From contig JAILHF010000001.1 of NCBI GenBank assembly GCA_024696005.1, positions 30,111-94,110 of the forward strand: a DNA stretch of 64,000 nt, written 5' to 3'. The first letter of the stretch is position 1; each line of letters opens with the position of its first letter. The notes under the pieces are model-generated. The model was not told the DNA's origin. It saw only the letters and a program-made list of their open reading frames with translations, and made no database searches. A program made the position numbers and the translations under genes. Source of the stretch: Lachnospiraceae bacterium (lineage in GTDB: Bacteria > Bacillota > Clostridia > Lachnospirales > Lachnospiraceae). Shown piece after piece: positions 17,028 through 24,856 of this stretch.

Positions 17028-18524
17028 ATGGATAATGAGGAAAGATACTGTTCGATGTGCGGGAGGCCGGAGAGCCTGACGGGAAAGCTGATGCGGCTGC
17101 CCATGAATATCCTGCTCTGCCCGGATTGCATGGATAAGACCTCGGACATGGTGGAATCCCAGATGGGAAACATGAACGGGGCCGGAGCGATCGACTGGAA
17201 CAAAGTGATGTCAATGTATAGCAATGGAAAAGCAAATCCTGATATTATAAACCAGGAGATGCAGAAAGGAAAAGAGGAAGAAGAGAAATCAAAACAGGAT
17301 TTGAAATCAAATAAAGGTGGAAAACCGGAGGATGATAAGAAAGACAAGAAAGAAGAAAAGCCGAAGGTGAACTTCATCAGCTTTGCCGATCTGCCCTTTG
17401 ATCTGGGGCTGGGCGGAAAGCAGCGTGTGAAAAAGAGGGAAAAGAAGGAGTACAAACCTCTTCTGGAATTGAAAGATATCCCGGCGCCTCACAAGATCAA
17501 GGAGATGCTGGATGAATATGTGATCGGGCAGGAGCATGCCAAGAAGGTCATGAGCGTGGCTGTCTACAATCACTATAAAAGGGTAGCGACTTACAGCATG
17601 GATACGATCGAGATCGAAAAATCCAACATGCTGATGCTGGGACCGACGGGCTGCGGGAAGACTTACCTGGTAAGAACGCTGGCAAGGATCCTGAAGGTGC
17701 CGCTGGCGGTCACGGATGCCACCAGCCTGACGGAGGCGGGATACATCGGAGATGATATCGAGAGTGTCCTGAGCAAGCTGCTGGCTGCGGCAGACAATGA
17801 TGTGGACAAGGCGGAGCAGGGGATCGTATATATCGATGAGATCGACAAGATCGCCAAAAAGGCCAGCACGAATTCCCGGGATGTGAGCGGGGAATCAGTG
17901 CAGCAGGGACTGCTGAAACTGTTGGAAGGAGCAGACATCGAAGTGCCGGTCGGGGCATCCTCAAAGAATGCGATGGTGCCGACGACCAGCATGAATACAC
18001 GCAACATCCTTTTCATCTGCGGAGGCGCATTTCCGGGCATTGAGGAAATTATCAAGCAGAGATTAAACAAAACCGGAGGGATAGGATTCCAGGCGGAAGT
18101 GAAGCTTCCGGAAGACAAGGAACGCACGATCCTGAAGGAAGTGGAGACGGAGGATATCCGGAAGTTCGGGATGATCCCGGAGTTCGTCGGTAGGCTCCCG
18201 ATGGTCTTCGCACTGGAGGGACTGGATGAGAAGATGATGGTCCGGATCCTGAAGGAGCCGAAGAATGCGATCCTGAAACAGTATCAGAAGCTCCTGGAGC
18301 TGGATGAAGTGAAGCTGGAGTTCACGGAAGACGCGCTGGAGCTGATCGCGAAAAAAGCATTAAAGAAGGAGACGGGAGCGAGAGCGCTGCGCTCGATCTT
18401 GGACGAATACATGGTGGATATCATGTACGAGATCCCCAAAGACTCGAATATCGGCACCGTCACGATCACGAAGGAGTATCTGGAAGGGACGGGAGGTCCG
18501 AAGATCGAGATGAGGACTTCCTGA
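17028..18524 (+). CDS. ClpX-like AAA+ unfoldase with zinc-binding N-domain
   Basis: 498 residues. The N-terminal zinc finger has Cys8, Cys11, Cys31 and Cys34 (CSMC, CPDC), followed by a long Lys/Glu-rich linker (residues about 75-115) far longer than in housekeeping ClpX. The AAA+ module has Walker A GPTGCGKT near 205, pore loop AGYIGDDIES near 240, Walker B VYIDEIDKI near 267, the ClpP-docking tripeptide IGF in GGIGFQAE near 350, and GARALRSIL sensor 2 near 447. It should unfold proteins and could feed ClpP. No clpP or tig is adjacent, so it may be a paralogue rather than the housekeeping clpX. ATG 17028 is chosen, 10 bases after ACGGAGG; the TTG at 17019 overlaps that site. Confidence 0.88.
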   Translation: MDNEERYCSMCGRPESLTGKLMRLPMNILLCPDCMDKTSDMVESQMGNMNGAGAIDWNKVMSMYSNGKANPDIINQEMQKGKEEEEKSKQDLKSNKGGKPEDDKKDKKEEKPKVNFISFADLPFDLGLGGKQRVKKREKKEYKPLLELKDIPAPHKIKEMLDEYVIGQEHAKKVMSVAVYNHYKRVATYSMDTIEIEKSNMLMLGPTGCGKTYLVRTLARILKVPLAVTDATSLTEAGYIGDDIESVLSKLLAAADNDVDKAEQGIVYIDEIDKIAKKASTNSRDVSGESVQQGLLKLLEGADIEVPVGASSKNAMVPTTSMNTRNILFICGGAFPGIEEIIKQRLNKTGGIGFQAEVKLPEDKERTILKEVETEDIRKFGMIPEFVGRLPMVFALEGLDEKMMVRILKEPKNAILKQYQKLLELDEVKLEFTEDALELIAKKALKKETGARALRSILDEYMVDIMYEIPKDSNIGTVTITKEYLEGTGGPKIEMRTS

Positions 18525-18633
18525 GGGACAAATAGGGTCAGATTTTTGTGATTCCGGATCCTTTCCGTTCGATTTTGACCTGTTTTTCTATCCGCTCATT
18601 CTGAATTAAAAAATCGTCTCATCGTTTTTTTGA

Positions 18634-18664
18634 CCCCGGACTTTACGGTCCGGGGCTTTTTTTA
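18634..18664 (+). terminator. Intrinsic terminator after ClpX-like gene
   Basis: Perfect 8-bp stem CCCCGGAC (18634-18641)/GTCCGGGG (18648-18655), 6-base loop, then C and eight T. Confidence 0.92.
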
Positions 18665-18691
18665 TGCTTTTGAAGCAGAAGAGGACGCTGA

Positions 18692-19021
18692 GTTATGTAA
18701 ACTAAAACGGCTGTTTGAGTTATGTAAACCAAAATCCGGAATATCGGGATAGGTACGTATTATTACTCTATTTTATGTGACCCGGTTTTGGGGCCTTCCG
18801 GCGAGAAGCGAGAATCGGAAAGATCAGGGCAAAAATCTCTGAAAAGCAATAAAACAGAGCTCAGTCAATTTTCAAAATGGAGCTTGAGGACAAAAAGGTG
18901 CGAGAGAGCATCTCAGGATTATGTTAATCAATCTCATGGGAAAATGTTATGTAAACCTCTCTTTTTAGCTGGCTGATTTGAGTTATGTAAACCATAATAT
19001 TTGTCGGTTTAGTTTACATAA
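18692..19021. repeat. GTTATGTAAAC repeat cluster
   Basis: Direct copies begin at 18692, 18719, 18946 and 18982; three of the four continue with a second C. An inverted copy, GTTTACATAA, is at 19012-19021. Paired direct copies 27 and 36 bases apart, with an inverted copy at the outer right, recall the multiple terminal repeats of IS21-type elements. No transposase remains, so this is a tentative reading. Confidence 0.5.
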
Positions 19022-19211
19022 GTATATACTCTTGCCATTTATGTTTCCTGATCTTGCCATACGGATCCGTAAAGCTGCCTGCCGGAGGACTGCTGCGGAG
19101 GGGATCATGGGGTGTCCCAAATGGGAAAAACACGCCGGATCCGAGGTGAAAAATGAGCCGTTTTCAAAATATAAACAAAAAATAAACTATCAGGAAAGTA
19201 CGAAGTCAAAA

Positions 19212-19230
19212 TATGACCATTTTGGTCATA
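19212..19230. repeat. Perfect palindrome TATGACCA-TTT-TGGTCATA
   Basis: 8-bp arms and a 3-base spacer, 265 bases upstream of the surface-protein gene. It could be a protein-binding site; there is no T-tract for termination. Confidence 0.5.
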
Positions 19231-19395
19231 AGCTGTTTATAACAGATCGCGCCGCCCCATTCAGATGCCTTTCCTGGAAATGCCCTCTCAGGTGTTTTTC
19301 TGCTCATGAAACACTCCGTTAACAATAAAAGGGATGTTTTCCGCCGGTTTACGATAATTCTTTTCTGTACCGTTTGCCTGCTGTAAAACGTGCTA

Positions 19396-19424
19396 TGGAC
19401 AACAAACCGAATATATGATATATT
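19396..19424 (+). promoter_or_regulatory. Candidate promoter of the surface-protein gene
   Basis: -35 TGGACA (19396-19401), 17-bp spacer, -10 TATATT (19419-19424). The region is very AT-rich and offers alternative -10 boxes (TATGAT at 19414). Confidence 0.4.
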
Positions 19425-19494
19425 TATGCTCGCACAAATAAAACACCGGAGGGCCGAACGGACTATCCTCTCTATGGTACAAGGAGGATAGAGA

Positions 19495-22400
19495 ATGAGA
19501 ACAAAAGAAAGCAACAGGAAAAGAAGGCGAAGGAAAAAAGGGATCTGGGAATGGTGGCTCATGTGTGTCATCATCCTGTTCTCAGCTTTGCTTCCGATGA
19601 GTGTGCAGGCGGATGACCTGATCCAGACCGAAGGGAATCTGGTCATGGAGCTGCAGCATGTTCACGGCGGGAGGAGCTCTTCCTGCTACGGGGAAGTGTT
19701 TTATCCCTGTGGTGGCGGGATCGCCCTTCTTATCCGCGGGATCGGCGTATCGACCTATTACTGTGACAAGTGCGGCAAGGTCTTTGAACCTTCCGAAGTA
19801 AACCAGATGAACGGTGTTCACGAGGGTGATTATGTCCGTGAACTGACCTGCACGGAACATAAGATCGGCAGTTTTTACATCGAACGCATCGCGGACGGGA
19901 AGAACAACTATCTGATGACCGGCCTGATCGGAAAATCCGACCTGATCGAGGATTACAGCATCAGCTGGGATGCGGAGGGGGCGTTCGAGTCCGGCGGAGG
20001 TCTGCTCCTTCCGCTGAAAAGACGGGGAAGCTATACGGCTACCCTTCGATATTACGACGGAAAGGAAGGGAAATGGCATGAAGCGTCCCTAACGTATACG
20101 GAAACCAGGGTGCCCTGTTATGTGGACTTCTACAGCGAGGGCAGCCTGATCGAAGAGCGGGAAGTGGAATACGGATCCCGTCTGGAGGCCGTTACGCCTC
20201 CGACCCGGACCGGATACCGCTTTACGGGCTTTTTCGCCGGGGCGGCCCGCTACTATGATGAAAACGGAGAACCGGCCGGGGCAGGCTGCGAGGAGCTTAC
20301 CGAGGCTCATCTGGAACTGGAAGCCGGGTGGGAAGCGCGGCGTTGGACTTTCCGCTACGGAGATGACGCGGATGGTGACGGACTGGCGGATTCCGTGGCA
20401 GAGCTTGTCTACGATCAGGCACCCCCGGCGATCGACATCCCGGCGGAAACGCTGCCGGGTTTTGAACTGGACGGCTATTACATCGGTGATGTGAAGCTGT
20501 ATTCGGAAACCGGGGAAGCGCTGGGGATCTGGAGGGAAGTGCCCGAAGAAGAGGAACTGTGCCTCGCGGCGGTCTGGAAACAGAAAAGATACACGCTTCG
20601 CTACGGAGATGACGCGGACGGGGACGGACGGGCGGATAAAAGTGTCGAACTGACCTACGGGCAGCCCGTTCCGCAGCTGGAATTGCCGGATCCGGTGGAA
20701 GGAACGGAGTTTGACGGATACTATTATGAAGGAAGGCAGATATGCGGTCCGGACGGAAAGGCGGTAGGGGAGCTTCCGGAATTGTATGAAGAGGAGGAAT
20801 GCACACTTCAGACCCGCCGTCACACCAAAATTTATCAGATACGCTGCGGAGAAGGAGAGGCATTCACCTTGGAATACGGCCGGGAGATCCCCGATATCCA
20901 CCCTCAGGAAGCGCCCCCCAAAAGCGGCTATTGTTTTGACGGCTATGCAGCCGGGGGGATCCGCATGTACGACGCCCAGGGACAGCCGGCCGGCATATGG
21001 AAGCCCGAGCTTCCCGAAGGGGAATACGAGCTGGAAGCGATATGGAAAGCTGAGCGCTATGTCCTGCGCTACGGGAATGACGGAGACGGGGACGGGATCC
21101 CGGATGAGAGTGCTGAACTGGTATACGGGGAGGCCATTCCCGAGCTGAGACCGGGCAAGCCGGCCGGGCGGACGGGATACCGCTTCCTGGGCTATTATGC
21201 CGGGGGGCAAAGGCTGTTTGATACGGAAGGGGCAGCGGTCGGGCGTTGCGGCCTGCTGCGGACGGACCGTGAGAACATTCTGGAGGAACGCTGGGAAAAG
21301 AAACGCTTTGTCCTGGTCTACGGGCAGGATGCGGACGGGAACGGATTCCCGGACAACAGAACGGAGGTGGAATACGGTCAGGCTCTGCCCGATCTGCAGC
21401 TTGGCAGCCCTGAGGAGAGGGCCGGACAATCCTTCCTGGGTTACTTCGTAAACGACTATATGCTCTATGACAGATACGGCAATCCGAACGGCTTCTGGAC
21501 GTTCACGGAGCTGGAGGGGAGCTATGTGCTGAAGGAAAGATGGGAAGCACGTCACTATTATCTCCGGTACGGAAATGACGGGGACGGAGACGGGATGCCG
21601 GATCAGTGCGTGGAGCTGGTGTACGGCGAGGAGCTCCCGTATCTGGAGCTGGAAAGCCCGCAGAGCAGGACGGGCTACCGCTTCCTCGGCTATTTCGCGG
21701 GGACGGAACGCCTCTATGATGAGGAAGGCAGGCCCTGCGGGGGCTGCCCGGCTCTTTTTTCTGAGTGGGGCAATGTCCTGCGGGAAAAATGGACGCCGAA
21801 GGTCTATCAGCTGAAATATCCGACGACACCGGGCGGCAGCCTCGGAACCATGGAGGTGGTCTACGGGAAAAGCTACGAAGCGGTGGAGGTGCCGAAGCTC
21901 GACGCCGGCCTTGTTTTTGACGGTTATTATCTGAACGGGGAGCAGGTCTTTGATGAACAAGGGCAGCCTGTGGGCTTTTGGCTCTGGGATGTGGATGACC
22001 CGGTTCTTGAACTGCGAAGCCACAAGATCAAGGAAGAACCTGAGGAACCCGAAGAGCCCGGAGAACCGGAAGAACCGGTGGATCCCGAGGAACCTGAAGA
22101 ACCTGAAGAACCCGAAGAGCCTGAAGAACCCGAAAACCCGGAAGACCCCGAGGACCCCGAGGAGCCCGGAGAACCGGAAAAACCGGAGGACCCGGAAGAA
22201 CCCGGAGACCCTGAGGATCCCGGAAACCCGGAAGAGCCCGGAAACCCTGAGAATCCCCAGGATCCCGGCAAGCCCGGGAAACCCGGTACTCCCCAAAATC
22301 CCGGGAACGGAGATCCCGGAAATGGAGATCCCGGAAATGGAGATTCCGGAGATGGAGAAAACGGAAATGACGAAGGCGCGGGAAACGGCGGAGACGATGG

Positions 22401-23163
22401 CAACGATGAAGGCAGCGGCGGCAGTGACGCGGGAGGCGGAAACGGCGGAGACGGCGGCGGAAGCGGTGAAGGCGGAAGTGTGAGCGGAAACAAACCGGGC
22501 GGGAGCGTAAGCGGGAACAAGCCCGGAGGGGACGGTGAAGGCGGCAAAAAGAGCGGCGGCAGGAAGAATGTGCCCGATGGCCGTGAGGCCGGCGAAAGCA
22601 CGGATGTTTCCGGGACGGAAGACGGATGGACCTATGAGTTGATTGAAAAAGAGGCCGGAAGAAATGAGGAAGAGCTGCCTGTCCTTCCTGAGGCAGATGA
22701 CGTTGCGGGGATAAAGGAGGAAGAACCGCCCGTGGAGGAAGCTCCGGGGCAGGCAGACGAAAAGCCGAAAGATCCGGACGGCGGGAGCTTTTTCTTCGGA
22801 GAGAATGCTTCGCCGGCTCTGAAAAAAGCGGCCCGTGTGGGAGCGGTCACGGTCGGCGGCCTCGGCAGCCTGTTCGGGATCTATGCCGGCCTGATCTATC
22901 TGCTGGCCATGGCCGAGGTGGACACGATCTGCCCTGACGGCAGCAGAAAGCGGCTCGGAAGACTCACGATCCACATGGAAAAGGGAAAGGCTTTCCTGGT
23001 GAGACTGAGCAGGGACGTGCTGGAGCAGTGTGAGACAGACAGGCTCTGCCTGCGGATACCGGCACTCTTTGCGCTGCGTTACCGTGACCGCACGATCATC
23101 GTGCAGAGCCGCGGGAAAAAGCAGGAAAAGAGGATAGAAAGAGAAATTGAGGTGAAGCTCTGA
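19495..23163 (+). CDS. Large repetitive surface protein with calcium-loop repeats and cytoplasmic tail
   Basis: 1222 residues. A basic, hydrophobic signal peptide is probably cut after VQA (residue 39). A CxxC pair (CDKC) near 90 suggests a small metal-binding region. From about 200 to 830 come regular repeats of roughly 83 residues, each resembling an InlB-type beta unit ('GYRFLGYFAGxxRLYDxEG'). Five carry a DxDxDG calcium-like loop (YGDDADGDGLAD, YGNDGDGDGIPD). Then a Pro/Glu tract (EEPEEP..., about 840-920), a Gly/Asn/Asp-rich tract, and one transmembrane helix near 1113-1138. A basic intracellular tail of about 80 residues follows. There is no LPxTG motif. Adhesin- or sensor-like; function unknown. 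The start follows AAGGAGG. Confidence 0.85.
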   Translation: MRTKESNRKRRRRKKGIWEWWLMCVIILFSALLPMSVQADDLIQTEGNLVMELQHVHGGRSSSCYGEVFYPCGGGIALLIRGIGVSTYYCDKCGKVFEPSEVNQMNGVHEGDYVRELTCTEHKIGSFYIERIADGKNNYLMTGLIGKSDLIEDYSISWDAEGAFESGGGLLLPLKRRGSYTATLRYYDGKEGKWHEASLTYTETRVPCYVDFYSEGSLIEEREVEYGSRLEAVTPPTRTGYRFTGFFAGAARYYDENGEPAGAGCEELTEAHLELEAGWEARRWTFRYGDDADGDGLADSVAELVYDQAPPAIDIPAETLPGFELDGYYIGDVKLYSETGEALGIWREVPEEEELCLAAVWKQKRYTLRYGDDADGDGRADKSVELTYGQPVPQLELPDPVEGTEFDGYYYEGRQICGPDGKAVGELPELYEEEECTLQTRRHTKIYQIRCGEGEAFTLEYGREIPDIHPQEAPPKSGYCFDGYAAGGIRMYDAQGQPAGIWKPELPEGEYELEAIWKAERYVLRYGNDGDGDGIPDESAELVYGEAIPELRPGKPAGRTGYRFLGYYAGGQRLFDTEGAAVGRCGLLRTDRENILEERWEKKRFVLVYGQDADGNGFPDNRTEVEYGQALPDLQLGSPEERAGQSFLGYFVNDYMLYDRYGNPNGFWTFTELEGSYVLKERWEARHYYLRYGNDGDGDGMPDQCVELVYGEELPYLELESPQSRTGYRFLGYFAGTERLYDEEGRPCGGCPALFSEWGNVLREKWTPKVYQLKYPTTPGGSLGTMEVVYGKSYEAVEVPKLDAGLVFDGYYLNGEQVFDEQGQPVGFWLWDVDDPVLELRSHKIKEEPEEPEEPGEPEEPVDPEEPEEPEEPEEPEEPENPEDPEDPEEPGEPEKPEDPEEPGDPEDPGNPEEPGNPENPQDPGKPGKPGTPQNPGNGDPGNGDPGNGDSGDGENGNDEGAGNGGDDGNDEGSGGSDAGGGNGGDGGGSGEGGSVSGNKPGGSVSGNKPGGDGEGGKKSGGRKNVPDGREAGESTDVSGTEDGWTYELIEKEAGRNEEELPVLPEADDVAGIKEEEPPVEEAPGQADEKPKDPDGGSFFFGENASPALKKAARVGAVTVGGLGSLFGIYAGLIYLLAMAEVDTICPDGSRKRLGRLTIHMEKGKAFLVRLSRDVLEQCETDRLCLRIPALFALRYRDRTIIVQSRGKKQEKRIEREIEVKL
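20341..21800 (+). repeat. Tandem 249-bp (83-codon) repeats inside the surface protein
   Basis: Units start near 20341, 20590, 20828, 21055, 21304, 21553 and 21802. Several are spaced exactly 249 bases. Most begin with a (Y/F)xLRYGxDxDGDG-type block followed by an ELxYGxxxPxL strand. The third unit has lost the acidic loop. Confidence 0.8.
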
Positions 23164-23172
23164 TGCAGGATA

Positions 23173-23197
23173 AAGGAGGCGCAAAACGCCTCCTTTT
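23173..23197 (+). terminator. Intrinsic terminator after the surface-protein gene
   Basis: AAGGAGGCG (23173-23181)/CGCCTCCTT (23187-23195) with loop CAAAA and trailing T residues. Confidence 0.85.
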
Positions 23198-23208
23198 CCG
23201 TGACGGAA
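23196..23208. promoter_or_regulatory. Palindrome TTCCGTGACGGAA, copy 2
   Basis: Identical to the 13-mer at 16990-17002, again just after a terminator and upstream (about 120 bases) of a ClpX-like gene. The matching context suggests duplication or a common binding protein. Confidence 0.45.
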
Positions 23209-23326
23209 GGGATGGACGGGAGGCGGCCGGATGCCGCCCGTTCCGCCCCGGAAGGACTGCGGTCACGGCGCGCCGGGGGCGGAAAAAGCCTTGAAAAAGC
23301 GGGATAAAGAGGGTAAAATATGAAAT

Positions 23327-24856
23327 ATGGTCAATATATTCAGGGAAATCGAAAAAAAGAGGAACCAGCTGATCCACCTTGCGGGAAAGAAATCCTTCGA
23401 GGAGACGACGGCTGTTTCGGAATATATCCTGGCCCGTTTTGCGCTTGTGAGCGATGGCGTGGAGGCGGCGGATGTCGATGCGCTTGGGTATCTGGAAATG
23501 CTCTACTTCCGTGTTGTGGAAGACAGAAAGATCATCCCGGAGCTTCGGAGCCTCATGCACATTCTGCGCAAAATGGAGGAAGACCTGATCTATTCCGTGG
23601 AGATGTTCGGGAAAAGGGCGGAGTATGTGCTTGATTTTCTGGAGGCCGATACCCTGCGCCAGGCTACGGAAAAGAGCAGGAACGAACGTGAGGAACAGGT
23701 GCTCGGAAGGATACTGCGCATGCGCATGCAGTATTTTTCGGAGGAACCCGCCGAAAAGAAGAAAACGGGAAAGCTTCGCCCCGTTGAGATAAAGGCCGGT
23801 CTGGATGAGTACGTGATCGGCCAGGAAGATGCCAAGATCGCGATCAGTACCGCGGTTTACGGGCATTTGAAGCGTGTGGAGAATCCGGGAAAGCGTTTCG
23901 CTCCGGATGTAGTTCTGCTGATCGGGCCTTCCGGCTGCGGCAAGACGGAGATCATGCGCAGGATCAGGGACATCACGGATTATCCCATGATCTTCACGGA
24001 CGTGTCCAATCTGGGCGCCAGCCAGTACAGGGGCCGCCACAAAGAGGACATCCTTCTGGAACTATACGAAGAGGCCGGAAAGAAAAAAGCCGCTGCCGAA
24101 CGCGGGATCATTTTCATGGACGAATTCGACAAGCTTCTCCTGCCGGCGATCAGCGAGAGGGGCGTCAACATCCATGATGACGTGCAGTCCCAGCTCCTTA
24201 CCATGCTGGAAGGCAGTGAGGTGGAGCTGAAATACGACGGACAGCCACTCCTTCTGGATACCTCCCACATGTTTTTTGTGCTGGCGGGAGCTTTTCAGGG
24301 GCTCGAGGAGTACATACGTGCCGACAAAAAGGAAAAGAGCAGGAATCCGGGCGGGATCGGCTTCTTTTCCACGCTGGATAAAGAGATGGATCTGGATTTT
24401 GTCCGCCGGAACATCAATCATGAGGTGCTGATGAAATACGGCATGAAGAGGGAGCTTGCGGGCCGCATCTCCTATATTGCCGTTCTGAACAAGCTGAGCC
24501 TGGAAGACATGCTCCGGATCCTGACGGAACCGAAGGACAATCTGATCAGCCGTTATGAGCGGGAACTGCAGATCTCCTGCGACGCCGAGCTGATCTTTAC
24601 GGAAGGGGCGCTCCGGGCCGTTGCGAACGAGGCGATGAAGACATCCATCGGTGCGCGTGCCCTGCAGAGCATTCTGGGAAAGATCATGCGCCCCATCCTT
24701 TTTCATGCGCCTGACCGGAAGGGGCTGCGCCGCGTGATCATTCACGAGGAAACGGTACTTTACGGCGCGGAGCCCATGTACGAGATAGCGGAAGATGCGA
24801 AGATCGTGCGGCAGAGCACTCTGCTGCAGGCCGGCGGCAGTGATTCGGAGTTGTGA
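23327..24856 (+). CDS. ClpX-like AAA+ ATPase with novel helical N-domain (A)
   Basis: 509 residues. The first 150 are predicted to be mostly helical, without the ClpX zinc finger and not recognised. The AAA+ module follows from DEYVIGQEDAK: Walker A GPSGCGKT near 200, altered pore loop ASQYRGRHKED near 228 (aromatic and Gly kept, but not GYVG), Walker B IIFMDEFDKL near 262, IGF in GGIGFFSTLD near 343, and sensor-2 GARALQSIL near 447. With Walker B Glu and sensor 2 intact it should hydrolyse ATP. The IGF suggests it can dock ClpP. Its stop overlaps the ATG of a paralogous gene (TGATG), so the two are probably made in equal amounts and may form a mixed ring. Confidence 0.85.
   Translation: MVNIFREIEKKRNQLIHLAGKKSFEETTAVSEYILARFALVSDGVEAADVDALGYLEMLYFRVVEDRKIIPELRSLMHILRKMEEDLIYSVEMFGKRAEYVLDFLEADTLRQATEKSRNEREEQVLGRILRMRMQYFSEEPAEKKKTGKLRPVEIKAGLDEYVIGQEDAKIAISTAVYGHLKRVENPGKRFAPDVVLLIGPSGCGKTEIMRRIRDITDYPMIFTDVSNLGASQYRGRHKEDILLELYEEAGKKKAAAERGIIFMDEFDKLLLPAISERGVNIHDDVQSQLLTMLEGSEVELKYDGQPLLLDTSHMFFVLAGAFQGLEEYIRADKKEKSRNPGGIGFFSTLDKEMDLDFVRRNINHEVLMKYGMKRELAGRISYIAVLNKLSLEDMLRILTEPKDNLISRYERELQISCDAELIFTEGALRAVANEAMKTSIGARALQSILGKIMRPILFHAPDRKGLRRVIIHEETVLYGAEPMYEIAEDAKIVRQSTLLQAGGSDSEL

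Larger units (their letters stand above)
18525..19494. other. 970-bp gap with repeats, no credible gene
   Basis: This stretch is more AT-rich than its surroundings. It holds a terminator (18634-18664), four direct copies and one inverted copy of GTTATGTAAAC, an 8-bp palindrome (19212-19230) and, at its right end, a candidate promoter for the surface-protein gene. Short open frames (for example 18978-19322) lack ribosome sites and have non-coding-like composition. It may be the remnant of a mobile element or a long regulatory region. Confidence 0.6.

Noticed and set aside
18978..19322. 114-codon + strand frame in the gene-free gap
   Set aside because: No ribosome site, starts inside a repeat copy, and the composition is unlike neighbouring genes.
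20341..21800. Regular 249-bp repeats as a CRISPR array or satellite
   Set aside because: They are in-frame coding repeats of 83 residues; no short repeats with unique spacers, and no cas genes in the window.
20089..23184. 1031-codon minus-strand frame over the surface-protein gene
   Set aside because: A mirror of the repetitive codon use in the real gene; the predicted protein has no fold signature.
23320..23634. Overlapping 104-codon frame at the start of the second ClpX-like gene
   Set aside because: The competing frame has the AAA+ domain and a matching start; this one has no family resemblance.
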